Positions 17,759-27,862 are shown, numbered from the stretch's first letter. The stretch is DNA of 64,000 bases from Aerobium sp039839275 (GCF_039839275.1 NZ_JBDOQP010000006.1:248001-312000); one strand, 5' to 3'. The notes: generated by a model not told the origin, from the letters alone. Translations and numbers: made by a program.

Positions 17759-20700
17759 TGCGATTTGCATATCGCAACGCCAGGCTGGCGCTGGTTGCGT
17801 CAGCGATCAAGGCGATTGGCGGGCCCTTGAAGGGGAAGGCGGCACTTGCCCCCAGGCAGGGCAAGTTCGCCTACTCCGATTTCAATGGCGTCTTGCGGCG
17901 CAGACTGCTGGCTGATCTGCAAAAGGAGCAGCAGGAACTGCGGACGGACCGCTACGAAGTCTGTGATGTGTTCGTCTCAATGCTGATGGCGGATTGGACC
18001 TGGGACAAGACGAGCGGAATGCGGGAGGCCGCTGGAAAGGATCCGGCCTTGCGTGCGCTTGATCTGGCACCTTCTCTGACTGAGGGGACTGCAGCTGAAT
18101 TGCAAGCGTTGCCGCGCAGCTCTGCAACGCGCCATGACCTCCTTCGTATGGTGCGGGAGCGAGCAGGCGAGGATGCGGAGATCGAACTTGCCGGTATCGC
18201 GCTGGGCGCGTGGCTGCGCGAAGGCGAGCGGTCCAATCCCGTTCGGGACGTGGCGGTTTTGTTGCCGCTCAGGCTCGAGACGCTTTTCAAGTCCGAGGAC
18301 CGATCACAGTGGAGGCTGCTTGTCAGGGCCACGCCAGATGAACCGTCCATTCAACGCCATGGGCCCCAGGTAAGCCAGATCGAGGCAGATTGTCTGGTCG
18401 CATTCTGGAAACGGTCGCACAGCCTGGAAATAGTGCCTTCGACGATCGCCGCCGAATGGCTGGCGGGGGAGGCGCAGGGCGAAGGTGCGATCGCTTGGAC
18501 TGAATTGTGCGATCAGGTCGGAGCGGCCCGGGCGGCGTTCCTGGTTGCCGCGTTTCCGCCTGTATTGCTGGATGGCGCCTTCGTGTGCACGGTTCCCGAC
18601 GAACGCATTGGAAACAACCCACCGCCGCATGTTGCCGGTCTGCCTCCCGAACTTGCCATCACCGCCTTTGATTTTGATGGCCAGCGTCTCGATGTCGGAT
18701 TTCTGATCCCAAAGAACAGTGACATCCCGCTCGTCATGCCGGGCGAGGAGGAGGCAGGGCCCAACTGGCTGACAGACTGGCAGGCGGCCAAGGCGGTGGG
18801 TCTGGGAGAAGAGTTTTGGCTGCCGCCGGGATGGGGACCCGAGCGTATTGCAGCACTTTATGTCTACGGTGTCGGTGACGAACCGGCGAACGAGCTGTTC
18901 TGCGGCCATGCCAATGCCGGTGTCATGGGGTTGCTTCAGCCGGGCGCTGCGACGAATTCGATCGAAGGCGGCGAGGCAGCGGATCTTGGGAAGGATCCGG
19001 TGGCCTGGCGCCGGGTGGCGGTCAACCGCATGTGCGATCTGCGGGGCTCTGGCACCCAGGCAACCGCACGGGCTCTTTGTGGAAGCGGCGAGGCTGTCGC
19101 CGACATTCCTGGTGGCAACACGTTCACGGGCCGCAGCCGCGAACTTGTCCAGGCGCTTTGGCCGGCTTTGTGGGGGCACTGGATGCGCGACGTCTGGGGC
19201 CGCATGGACGAGGCCCACGACATGTGGAACTGGGCCAATCACTGGGTCGCGCCTGAGGGTCCGCTGGCGCCTTTACGCATCGACACACAGCCTTATGGGC
19301 TCCTGCCTGTCATGGTGCTCGAAGGCTGGCAGCCCGCGGGGGACACGTTTGATGCGGCCGAGGAACGTCTTGTCCGCTCACTTGTGCTGCTTATCCAGCA
19401 GCGCGCGCATGCAGCCGAGCACAGCGCCGCAGTGAGCGGGGCGGACGAAACAGACCTTTTGGACCGGCTTGCACGCACCGGGGTCAGCGCCGACTACGAC
19501 TACAGGACGTTCGTGCCGGCCGAGATTCTCGCTCCCATCCTCGCACCGGGGGCGCAGGCTCAATTCAACGAGGTGGCGGCATCCTTGTGGCGGCCTGCGG
19601 CCGACGTCGTGGGAGGGGATCCGACGAGAGATTACCTTGCCGTGTGGGACGCGCAGCGTCTGACGCTTCCACTGATCGGTGCCCAGCGGATGTTGCCGAT
19701 GTCGCTCAAGGATTTCTTCCACAAGCTCTACACGCTCGAATCGGAGATGTTCGGCGAGCATCTGTTTGGCGAAGGCAAACGAACCATCGTGCCGGACAGC
19801 CTGCTGATCCGGCTGATGGTCTGGTCTGCCATGGCGGCCAAGGCTTGGTACATGCAGTCTCACCAGTCGCCTGCCGAAACGCTGGTCAACCCGGTGTGGT
19901 GGGACGATCCGGATGAGTGGACACCTCTTGCCCGAGGTCAGATGGGTTTCGACTGGGCGGTGCAGAACGGCCTCGGTGAGAAACCGGCCGCAGAGCTCGT
20001 TTTGGCTCACCGGGATCACGTCATGAACCTTGCCTCCCGGCTGAGTGAGTTCCAACGTGAGGACGATGACCCCTACCATCCCGGCGAGACAGTTGGGGTT
20101 CTCGACATGCCCGAAAACGAGCATGCTGATCTGGATCGGGCCCTGCGCGCGACGCTCGATACCGCCTCCCATCGTCTCGATCCTTGGGCGACCGGGATTG
20201 CATGGCACCGACTGAATTCGCAGCTCGAGAGCGGGCGAGCACATCACCGGCTCGGCGCCTATGGCTGGCTCGATGGCCCGTTCATCGGCCAGCCAGGGCC
20301 GAACGGGTCAGGCAGGCTCCACGCGCCTTCCTACACTCAGGCGCTCGCCAGTATCGTGATGCGCGACAAGCAGCTTCAGGCAGAAGGTGAGAAGGGTGCG
20401 GACGGCAAGAACATCTGGCGCACCCAGCTAGACTCCGCCTGCGTGCGGACGGCCCTCGAAATCGCACAAGAGATCAGGCTCGACTTCCACCTCTATGAGG
20501 TTGTCGGTCGCCGCGTCGAGGAGATTGTCGCGGGCCGTGACCGGATTGCAAGACTGCGTGCGTTAAAGCCACTTCGCCCCGAGAGACCGGACCCGCGCGA
20601 TGTGTGCCAGGGGATGGAAGCTCTTGAGGGGCTTCTGGCGGGGAACCTTGCCGGAGTGCTTTCGGATGACGATTTCGTCCGCGACACACAAAGACAGCGC

Positions 20701-22266
20701 CTTGTCGCTTTGGACGAAGGTCTGAAAGCCTTCGCCGATCTGCTTCTGGTCGAGGGCGTTTTCAGCGTCGTTGCAGGTCACCCCGAGCTTGCCGCAGATG
20801 CCATGGACGCTGCTGCGGGCTTTGCCCGCCCCCCATCCTTCGACGCTGTCAAGACACCGCCATCCGGCTACCGCCTTGTCACCAGCACCGTGTCGGTCAT
20901 CCAATATCGCCCAGCAGCGACAGACGGTGCGCCGATTGAGATTGCCGATGCATCGCTTGCAGCATTCCTGTCCGAGCGGTTTGGTGATGCGTCTTTGTGG
21001 GTCATCCGCGCGCGATGGAAGGATGGCGGTGGCGACGCTGAAGGGGATGTGACGATCGCCGAGCTCGGCCTGACCCCGCTCCAAGCCGTCTTGATACCTG
21101 AGGATTTTCTTGCCGAGGCGGCACGCGCGCGCCTGGGCAAGCCGGATGCCACTGTTGCGCAGCTCGACGGACATCGGCTGATGCGTCAGGCAATTGGAAT
21201 GCTTGCCGCGCAACCGGCAGTCGCAACCGACATCTCGGCTGTGCCGGACAGTCCGGCTGATGCAGAGGTGGATCTCGAGATCAGCCAGGAGCTCGCCCGG
21301 CGCTATCTCGGTGTTCACGCTGCTTGCTCTGTGCTGGCGGAAGGGGTCGCGGAAAACGATCCCGTAAAGGTCGTGTCTTATCTTCGCCAGGCCCTGGCGT
21401 GGGGCGTCGTCGGTCCGGCGGAGCCGACGCTTCGGCACGCGTTGATAGGCGCCGCTTTTGACGAGGTGATACCAGCGCATGACGCGCTAGCCAGCCTGTT
21501 GAACGCTGCAAGGGCGACCTTCATTGCGCGCATCAACCAGGCCCCGGACCCAGCCACCTTGGAGGGAGTGCCTGCGACGGTGTTGGCGCGTGCCATCTCG
21601 GAGCTTCTGCTTCCTGGCGGCAGGATTGCCGTGACCGCATGTTGGCCCGTGGCGACACTTCGCGAGCGCAGCGGGTTGCGTGCCGAGCCGGAAACTGCGC
21701 TCGACACCGACTGGCTGTCGGTAATCGCGGCGGTACGACCGTCCTTGGCGCGGCTCGAAGCCGTTCAGCTTGAAGCGTGGGCTATGAAGCGGTTCGAGCC
21801 GCTTGCTGCCTGGACGGCGGCTCCGCCTGGCGATCCTTGGCGGACAAAGCTGATAGCCGACAACCAGCGTGCACGAGCCGAAGATCTCGCCTCGCTCTCA
21901 ATGAGCCGGCTCGTTCACGCCTTTGGCGCAGCCGACGCATTTGGAGGCTCGCACGTCGCGGTCGGCTTGGTGGATCAGTTCAGCGAGGCAGTGCCGATGC
22001 CGCAGCGTTCTACCTATGCTGCCTTCGGGTTCAATGCCCCTGCGGCTCGTGCGCCTCAGGCCATCATCCTGGGTGTCCCTGCCAAACCCGACCATCGCAT
22101 GCAGCCACAAGACATACTCGAAACCGTCATCGAGACGCGGCGGTTGGCGCATGCGCGCGCTGCGCGGCCGCAGGACGGTGCCCCGAACCCGATCGAATCA
22201 TCACTGTGGCTTCAAGCGTCGGGCCCCCTTCGGGTCATGCTCGACGGCACGCAATACACGAGGTAG
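17755..22266 (+). CDS. Very large uncharacterised protein (component 3 of the quartet)
   Basis: A 1503-residue protein overlapping the previous gene by four bases; the ATG at 17755 or 17758 may be used. The region VRDVAVLLPLRLETLFKSED, then WRLLVRATPDEPSIQRHGPQ near residue 165-205, is a motif I associate with large uncharacterised proteins that recur next to DUF6603 genes. No enzymatic motif, signal peptide, transmembrane helix or internal repeat was recognised. Composition is ordinary for the replicon, and the frame is open for 4.5 kb, so it is under selection. It is the largest gene in the window and probably a main structural part of whatever the quartet builds. Confidence 0.7.
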   Translation: MMRFAYRNARLALVASAIKAIGGPLKGKAALAPRQGKFAYSDFNGVLRRRLLADLQKEQQELRTDRYEVCDVFVSMLMADWTWDKTSGMREAAGKDPALRALDLAPSLTEGTAAELQALPRSSATRHDLLRMVRERAGEDAEIELAGIALGAWLREGERSNPVRDVAVLLPLRLETLFKSEDRSQWRLLVRATPDEPSIQRHGPQVSQIEADCLVAFWKRSHSLEIVPSTIAAEWLAGEAQGEGAIAWTELCDQVGAARAAFLVAAFPPVLLDGAFVCTVPDERIGNNPPPHVAGLPPELAITAFDFDGQRLDVGFLIPKNSDIPLVMPGEEEAGPNWLTDWQAAKAVGLGEEFWLPPGWGPERIAALYVYGVGDEPANELFCGHANAGVMGLLQPGAATNSIEGGEAADLGKDPVAWRRVAVNRMCDLRGSGTQATARALCGSGEAVADIPGGNTFTGRSRELVQALWPALWGHWMRDVWGRMDEAHDMWNWANHWVAPEGPLAPLRIDTQPYGLLPVMVLEGWQPAGDTFDAAEERLVRSLVLLIQQRAHAAEHSAAVSGADETDLLDRLARTGVSADYDYRTFVPAEILAPILAPGAQAQFNEVAASLWRPAADVVGGDPTRDYLAVWDAQRLTLPLIGAQRMLPMSLKDFFHKLYTLESEMFGEHLFGEGKRTIVPDSLLIRLMVWSAMAAKAWYMQSHQSPAETLVNPVWWDDPDEWTPLARGQMGFDWAVQNGLGEKPAAELVLAHRDHVMNLASRLSEFQREDDDPYHPGETVGVLDMPENEHADLDRALRATLDTASHRLDPWATGIAWHRLNSQLESGRAHHRLGAYGWLDGPFIGQPGPNGSGRLHAPSYTQALASIVMRDKQLQAEGEKGADGKNIWRTQLDSACVRTALEIAQEIRLDFHLYEVVGRRVEEIVAGRDRIARLRALKPLRPERPDPRDVCQGMEALEGLLAGNLAGVLSDDDFVRDTQRQRLVALDEGLKAFADLLLVEGVFSVVAGHPELAADAMDAAAGFARPPSFDAVKTPPSGYRLVTSTVSVIQYRPAATDGAPIEIADASLAAFLSERFGDASLWVIRARWKDGGGDAEGDVTIAELGLTPLQAVLIPEDFLAEAARARLGKPDATVAQLDGHRLMRQAIGMLAAQPAVATDISAVPDSPADAEVDLEISQELARRYLGVHAACSVLAEGVAENDPVKVVSYLRQALAWGVVGPAEPTLRHALIGAAFDEVIPAHDALASLLNAARATFIARINQAPDPATLEGVPATVLARAISELLLPGGRIAVTACWPVATLRERSGLRAEPETALDTDWLSVIAAVRPSLARLEAVQLEAWAMKRFEPLAAWTAAPPGDPWRTKLIADNQRARAEDLASLSMSRLVHAFGAADAFGGSHVAVGLVDQFSEAVPMPQRSTYAAFGFNAPAARAPQAIILGVPAKPDHRMQPQDILETVIETRRLAHARAARPQDGAPNPIESSLWLQASGPLRVMLDGTQYTR

Positions 22267-22271
22267 CGGCC

Positions 22272-23840
22272 ATGGTTTCGCGTGTAGATATGTATCACAG
22301 GCTCGAACCGCGACGCGGAGCGCGCGATCTGGATAATGGCTTTGCCGCCCGTCTACACGACCCGGTCTGGTTTCTTGCCCGCCAGTGGCAGATGGGCGAG
22401 CATCAAGGCGAGAACGCCACATCTCCGGTGAAGGTTGAATGCTCGGTCTCGCGTAAGCCGATTGCACCGCTTGACGGCAATCCTGCCTTCGATCCGGCCA
22501 TGGTGCCGGCAGAGGCACTTGTAGAATCCGAACTTGAGGACTGGTGGACGATGGGGAGGCGGATCCGGGTCGGGGCAAGGCTTGCGACCAGTTCAGAACT
22601 GGGGCTTGCGGAAATGCCGGCCATGCGGTTTCGAGATCCACCGCCGCCCTATTCAGCGTTCGATGGCATGGTGGATGGGCGCGCGGTCTGGTTGTCGCGA
22701 CAGCGGCTCGGGATCGGCGCTGGAGCATTTGGCCACGACGCACCGGCGCAGGACAGTCCTGACCATTGGGACCCGCAGCTATTGTCTTACGCCACGACGT
22801 TCGACACTCCCGAGGGCATATTGGCCGTGCGCGATCACCGGGGTGGACCCCTGGACTGGTATTCTGCAGATGGAGAACCGTCATCGGCGACCGGTGAGCC
22901 GTCGTCGCCACTTGACCTCGTGCTTGTGCCGACGCCTCTGGAATACCCCGCAGCACCATTGAGCCGGTTTTGGGAGATCGAGGACGCAGCCGTCGACATT
23001 GGCGGCTATGCGCCAGACACGGCACATTTTGCGACCATGCTGCTTGTGGATCTGATCTTTTCCCATTCCGATGACTGGTTCTTGTTCCCGGTCACGCTTC
23101 ATGCCGGCATGGTTGCTGCGATTGAATCGGTGACCGTGACGGACGCGTTTGGCGAAATCTACAGCTCGCAGGAAACGCTCCAAGATGGTGCCTTGCGCCA
23201 TGTTGGACTGCACGCTCCTGAGGACTTCTCGCTGTTTCGCTGCGCGGGGCTCCGTCAGCACGATCTCGTGCTGTGGCTGGTGGCAGAAGGACCACTGGAG
23301 AGCGAAGCGATCGAGCGGGTGCAGTTCGGCGTCGATGAGCACTCCAACGTGACGTGGGCGCTTGAGCGAATTGTTGATGCGCGTGAAGCCGCGCGCGGTC
23401 CTCTCGCTTCGGACAACGCGAACCCGCCCTATCCGCCAAGCCAACCTTCAGGAGACCTCACCAAACCGAGAGACTACGCCTACAAGCCGGCACAAGGCAT
23501 TGAAACGCATTGGCACCCCTACACGCTCGACCATAAGGAGGAGGGAGGGCCGACTTATGTGCAAGGCGGGCTTGCCGACTATTCCCTTCAGAGGCCAAAA
23601 CCACTGCCCCGACCGCGCGCAAGGGTTCTTCAAGCTGGCACGCCCGACGCGCCAGCATTGCACCGCGTGGCCGCTGCCGCATTGTCTGGCGGAGGCATCG
23701 AGCTTGAGCGGCGATGGCGACTTGCGCGCGATATAAACGGCCAGCCGGTTTTGTGGATCGAACGACAGCGCCGCATCCTGCGTGGACCGCCGGCGCGCAA
23801 TATCATGTTCGACGTTTTGGAGGAAAGCGGTGAGGGGTAA
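22272..23840 (+). CDS. Uncharacterised protein (component 4 of the quartet)
   Basis: A 522-residue protein starting at ATG 22272, five bases after the previous stop; a longer frame reaching back to 21777 overlaps the upstream gene and is rejected. The N-terminal region FAARLHDPVWFLARQWQMGE near residues 24-43, followed by HQGENATSPV, is distinctive and I recall it from proteins co-occurring with DUF6603 genes. A DLVLVPTPLEYPAAPLSRFW segment lies near residue 215. It has no signal peptide or membrane segment. Sixty-two bases separate it from the GH25 gene, which has its own strong ribosome site. Confidence 0.7.
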   Translation: MVSRVDMYHRLEPRRGARDLDNGFAARLHDPVWFLARQWQMGEHQGENATSPVKVECSVSRKPIAPLDGNPAFDPAMVPAEALVESELEDWWTMGRRIRVGARLATSSELGLAEMPAMRFRDPPPPYSAFDGMVDGRAVWLSRQRLGIGAGAFGHDAPAQDSPDHWDPQLLSYATTFDTPEGILAVRDHRGGPLDWYSADGEPSSATGEPSSPLDLVLVPTPLEYPAAPLSRFWEIEDAAVDIGGYAPDTAHFATMLLVDLIFSHSDDWFLFPVTLHAGMVAAIESVTVTDAFGEIYSSQETLQDGALRHVGLHAPEDFSLFRCAGLRQHDLVLWLVAEGPLESEAIERVQFGVDEHSNVTWALERIVDAREAARGPLASDNANPPYPPSQPSGDLTKPRDYAYKPAQGIETHWHPYTLDHKEEGGPTYVQGGLADYSLQRPKPLPRPRARVLQAGTPDAPALHRVAAAALSGGGIELERRWRLARDINGQPVLWIERQRRILRGPPARNIMFDVLEESGEG

Positions 23841-23902
23841 CGCGCAACGGGCTGCCTACGCGCCGCACCAAGCGGGCCCTGGCACCTGAAAAGGAGAATC
23901 TG

Positions 23903-24982
23903 ATGGTTACAATCGCAGACAAATATGCGCAGCTGAAGGCAGCAGGGTTTGTTCCTGTGCCCGACCTTCCCGTAATAGAGATCCCGTTACCGGACTTCGC
24001 AGGAAGGTTCTTCACCTTCGCCTCAACCATCGGCCCTGTCACGATCTACTGGCATGCCGCCACCGGCGCCCATGAGGTCTACGGAGCAATTCTGGCTGCC
24101 TATCTTGCGCAGGGAGGGCCGCAGGGTGCTCTCGGTTATCCTGTCTCGGGCGAATACGATACGCTTGTTGGTAACGGCGCTGGCGGGTTGAAGGCGATCG
24201 GCCGAACGAGCGATTTCCAACGCGGCCTGATTTCCTGGGACCGGGCAAGCGGGCAGACGACTGTCTCGCTGACCGGACCGGTCGTCGTCGGGGCTGATTT
24301 CGAGCAGGTGATTGGCATCGACGTTTCGACCTACCAAGGCCAAATTGACTGGACCAAGGTCGCAACACAAGGCACTTCGGATGGTGAAGTTGCGGGCTTC
24401 GCCTATATACGCGCCACGCACGACGACGCCGGCACGGACCACCGATTCACCGCAAACTGGGCAGCGTCAGCGGGGCATTTGCCGCGCGGCGCCTATCACT
24501 ATTTCAGAGCTCATGGCCAGCCCGATCAGATGCGGGGCCAGGTCGACCATTTCATCAACACGTTGCAGGCTGCCGGTGGACCGGGTGAGCTGCCGCCCAT
24601 GGTCGACATTGAATCGCTTCCCGCCGGTGTCTCGGCCGCGCAGGCGTCCGCGTCCCTGCAGTTTTTCCTGTCACTTCTCGAGCAGGCCTTTGGCGTTCGA
24701 CCGCTGATCTATACCTATCCGTCCTTCTGGAACCACAACATGGCCAACAGCATGGCCTTTTCTGCCACCTACAAATTGTGGATCGCGCACTACGGTCCAC
24801 AAACCGCAGATGGCGGCGCGGCCCCGCGAAGCACAGCGCCACAGTTAGTGGGGGGCTGGAACCAGTTTGCGCTCTGGCAGAACGCCGTCAAGAAGGGGGT
24901 GGGAGGCATAACGGGATTGGTCGACAGAAATGTCGCGTTCGTTCCTGCGGGAAGAAGTCTGCGTGACTGGCTCACCAATTGA
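23903..24982 (+). CDS. LGFP-type module plus GH25 lysozyme
   Basis: A 359-residue protein with AAGGAG before the ATG. Residues about 1-120 repeat the LGFP-type module of the CHAP-like protein at 10206-11366 (EVYGAILAAYLAQGG, ALGYPVSGE, FQRGLISW). Residues about 136-355 are a glycoside hydrolase family 25 muramidase: IGIDVSTYQGQIDW with D140, then MVDIES with D235 and E237 as likely catalytic acids, and IYTYPSFW. It would cut glycan strands of peptidoglycan. It lacks a signal peptide, so release would need lysis, a dedicated secretion machine or incorporation in a particle. It is the last gene co-oriented with the quartet and probably belongs to it. Confidence 0.85.
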   Translation: MVTIADKYAQLKAAGFVPVPDLPVIEIPLPDFAGRFFTFASTIGPVTIYWHAATGAHEVYGAILAAYLAQGGPQGALGYPVSGEYDTLVGNGAGGLKAIGRTSDFQRGLISWDRASGQTTVSLTGPVVVGADFEQVIGIDVSTYQGQIDWTKVATQGTSDGEVAGFAYIRATHDDAGTDHRFTANWAASAGHLPRGAYHYFRAHGQPDQMRGQVDHFINTLQAAGGPGELPPMVDIESLPAGVSAAQASASLQFFLSLLEQAFGVRPLIYTYPSFWNHNMANSMAFSATYKLWIAHYGPQTADGGAAPRSTAPQLVGGWNQFALWQNAVKKGVGGITGLVDRNVAFVPAGRSLRDWLTN

Positions 24983-25252
24983 AGGGCACCACGAGGCGCG
25001 AGGCTCAAAAGCTGTCATTGCCAGTACACGCGGCGTGTGACAGCGCTTGCCCCTCAAGCAGGCTAACATCTGCGCCGCAAACGAAGTAAGTGCTGCATAC
25101 GGTCAGCAAGCGAGGCCATATTCCAACTGGACCCTCTAGCGTGTCCTGCGCAACAGAACTCCAGAGGGCGGGGTTCGCGATTTATCCATGCTGACGACGC
25201 AATCCAATGTTAAATGCCGCACGTTGAGTGCTTCCCATAACTACCGGGTCAC

Positions 25253-25870
25253 ATGCCGAAACCTATTTCCGAAGTCAGAAAACCCGAAATCCTCGAGGCT
25301 GCGTTCCAGGCCATAAAGAAGCACGGGCTGCCGATGCCTTCCTACGATCACATCTCCAAGGAAGCGGATATGTCGCGGCAGTTGATCCGTCATTACTTTC
25401 CAACACCGGAATCTTTGATGGTGGCCCTGGCTGACGCCTTGGCGTCGAAATATCGTGAACTTCTGACGACGGGCATTCTTGAGGCTAAGGCTACCGAACG
25501 CTTGTCCTTGTTTCTCGACTTCTATTTCAACTTCCTGTCGCGCAAGGACCTCAAGAAACCTGCTGACGACCAGGTTTATGACGCGCTGTTTTCCTTGGCA
25601 GCGGGATCGAGTGCCTTGAAGATGAACCTCCACGATCAGTACAGCGAGCTCCAGTGGACGATCGCCTACGAAGTCCAGATTTCCAACCCAGGCCTCAGTC
25701 AGAATGCCTGCCGGGAGATTGGGCACCTTTTCGTCAGCTTGATGTACGGCCACTGGAAAATGGTCGCATCGCTTGGGTTCTCCGAAAGCTATAACAAGGT
25801 GACCAGGGCGGCTCTCGACCGCATTATCCAATCCTACCTGGCTCGGTATGATGACCCTGACAGCGTCTGA
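25253..25870 (+). CDS. TetR-family transcriptional regulator
   Basis: A 205-residue TetR/AcrR-type repressor. The N-terminal helix-turn-helix is clear: RKPEILEAAFQAIKKHG, then YDHISKEADMSRQLIRHYFP. The C-terminal ligand domain has no recognisable specificity. It lies 270 bases after the GH25 gene in the same direction and could control the upstream giant-gene block, whose promoter region is full of inverted repeats, but this is only positional. Confidence 0.88.
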   Translation: MPKPISEVRKPEILEAAFQAIKKHGLPMPSYDHISKEADMSRQLIRHYFPTPESLMVALADALASKYRELLTTGILEAKATERLSLFLDFYFNFLSRKDLKKPADDQVYDALFSLAAGSSALKMNLHDQYSELQWTIAYEVQISNPGLSQNACREIGHLFVSLMYGHWKMVASLGFSESYNKVTRAALDRIIQSYLARYDDPDSV

Positions 25871-26289
25871 TCAGCGTTGTGAGCCGCTCCATCAACGTTC
25901 GCTTGTGCCCTTGCCCAAAGAGTATTGGGCAAGACTGCGGCGATGAATGCGGTGAAGGTCAGCTGAGGCTGCGCGACCCCTTCTATGCCAGTGCCTATTG
26001 ACTTGTCACGGCGCCGTTCCCCTTGGCCAGATCGGTGTGCCCGACTGCTGCCGGCAGCGCGGTCTCGAGTACGGCGACGTCCCGTTCCATCGCTGCCATG
26101 CAAAGAATGTGCGAGGCTGAAAGACCTATCTCCAACGAACGGCCTCTGTAACCACTGGGAGTGCATCGGTTACCTGATCCCGTCCAGCGCTCAGCAGGTT
26201 AGCTCTCGGGTTTGCGGGAACCGAGGGTCGCATGATCGGTGGTGGCCGCGGCGCTGCCAGGCCCGCGTGTCGGGCACCCATAAAGGGCA
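25871..26289. other. Intergenic, no gene seen
   Basis: About 420 bases between the TetR gene and the IS91 remnant. No conserved frame was found. It may include non-coding DNA of the decayed element. Confidence 0.45.
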
Positions 26290-26620
26290 CCGGAGCGTCG
26301 CACAGCTCAAGGTCATGTCGGCGATCGAGCATTGCCCACTTCGACGCTCGGCGCTCACGTCGAGGCCCATGAAGACTTCTGTTGATGGTGACCTGGCGGA
26401 TCGCCCATAACTCTTGCCGCAACTGGCACTGCCCGGAGTGCCACGGCCCGGCGGCACGCACGTGGCTAGTGCAGCGCGAGGCCGACCTGCCGCCATTCGG
26501 CAATGTCCATGTCGTGTTCACGCTTCACACCGAGATCGCCGTCATCGCGTTCCAGAACCTGGTCTGTTCAATCCCGCGTTGGAGACGATGCTGACGAGCG
26601 CCGTCGATCTTTTGATAACG
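26290..26620 (+). pseudogene. IS91-family transposase remnant
   Basis: Fragments of the zinc-binding N-terminus of an IS91/IS801-type rolling-circle transposase can be read in shifting frames: LKVMSAIEHC near 26311-26340, RIAHNSCRNWHCPECHGPAA near 26395-26455, then READLPPFGNVHVVFTLHTE near 26480-26540 and IAFQNL. The N-terminal and catalytic Tyr regions are missing and the frame is broken, so it is inactive. IS91 elements move neighbouring genes by rolling-circle transposition. Confidence 0.75.
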
Positions 26621-26662
26621 TTCCGATCATGACTTATCGGACCTTGCTTGCTAAAGGTTTCG

Positions 26663-27862
26663 ATGGCAGCGAATCCGATCGGCAATCCAGTGGAACACGA
26701 TTTACAACATGACATTGAAACAGTGCAGCGCATCGCCGCGGTGCCGGCCATTCTCGATGTCGTTTGCCGCGCTACGGGAATGGGCTTTGCGGCAATAGCG
26801 CGCGTCACAAACGACCGCTGGATCGCCTGCCAGGTACTAGACAACATTGCCTTTGGCCTCCCACCAGGCGGAGAGCTGAAGGTCGAGACGACGCTTTGCC
26901 ATGAGGTTCGGCAGCATCACGAAGTCATCGCCATCGATAACGTGGCAGAGGATACAAAATATTGCGACCATTATACCCCACGGCTCTATGGCCTTCAGAG
27001 CTACATTTCAGTGCCAATCATCACCTCAGATGGCCGGTTCTTCGGCACATTATGCGCGATCGACCCAAACCCTCACGCGGTAAACAATCCCCAGATCATT
27101 GGGACCTTTACGCTCTTTGCCGAGCTGGTCGCTCATCACCTGGATGCCGAGGACCGCATAGAGGCGGCGGAACATCGCGCTGACGACACTGCGGCGACCT
27201 CACTGTTGCGCGAACAGTTCATCGCGGTGCTAGGGCACGATTTGCGTAATCCACTGGCGGCTATCGACGGTGGCGTGCGCATGCTTGGGACCATCCATAC
27301 CGACCCGAAGTCCGTGCGAATCCTCCGCTTGATGAGCGAGAGCATCGGTCGCATGGGCGGCTTGATCGATAACCTAATGGACTTCGCCCGAGGCCGTCTT
27401 GGCGGCGGCATAAGATTGACGAAGTCCAAGGAAGAACGGATCGAGCCATTGCTCGCGCAGGTGGTCAACGAAATCAAAGCAGGGCATCCTGATCACCAGA
27501 TTGACATGCGCTTCGATCTCTCGGAGGCAGTCGACGTTGACCGTGCGCGTCTTGCGCAACTGTTTTCGAATCTGTTGGGCAACGCGATCACGCATGGCGA
27601 CATTGCAAAGCCCATCGTCGTCGACGCGCAAATCGAGGGTGGCCATTTCAATCTCGCGGTGACAAATGGGGGGCAGCCGATCGCGCCCCAGACCATGGAG
27701 CGCCTCTTTCAGCCGTTCCATCGCGGGGAGGAGACGAGCTTGCAGGGTCTTGGGCTTGGTCTATACATCGCCGCACAGATCGCGGAAGCGCATGGCGGAC
27801 GCATCGAAGTCGAATCGGGTTCCGATGAGACCCGCTTCACTTTCAGGATGCCGTTAAACTGA
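26663..27862 (+). CDS. GAF-domain sensor histidine kinase
   Basis: A 399-residue soluble histidine kinase. Residues about 25-165 form a GAF sensor domain (the LQSYISVPIITSDGRFFGTL core). H192 in VLGHDLRNPLAA is the phospho-acceptor of the HisKA domain. The C-terminal ATPase has an N-box-like LLGNAITHGD and a G-box GLGLGLYIAAQIAEAHGG. The start is ATG 26663 with AAAGG just upstream; a codon at 26648 is an alternative. No response regulator is adjacent, so it is an orphan kinase. With no transmembrane segment, it likely senses a cytoplasmic or bound-cofactor signal. Confidence 0.9.
   Translation: MAANPIGNPVEHDLQHDIETVQRIAAVPAILDVVCRATGMGFAAIARVTNDRWIACQVLDNIAFGLPPGGELKVETTLCHEVRQHHEVIAIDNVAEDTKYCDHYTPRLYGLQSYISVPIITSDGRFFGTLCAIDPNPHAVNNPQIIGTFTLFAELVAHHLDAEDRIEAAEHRADDTAATSLLREQFIAVLGHDLRNPLAAIDGGVRMLGTIHTDPKSVRILRLMSESIGRMGGLIDNLMDFARGRLGGGIRLTKSKEERIEPLLAQVVNEIKAGHPDHQIDMRFDLSEAVDVDRARLAQLFSNLLGNAITHGDIAKPIVVDAQIEGGHFNLAVTNGGQPIAPQTMERLFQPFHRGEETSLQGLGLGLYIAAQIAEAHGGRIEVESGSDETRFTFRMPLN

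Noticed and set aside
18304..19242. 312-codon minus-strand frame
   Set aside because: Antisense to the 1503-residue gene with no domain recognised.
21777..22271. N-terminal extension of the 522-residue gene
   Set aside because: It overlaps the end of the upstream gene out of frame; the ATG at 22272 just after that stop begins the conserved sequence.
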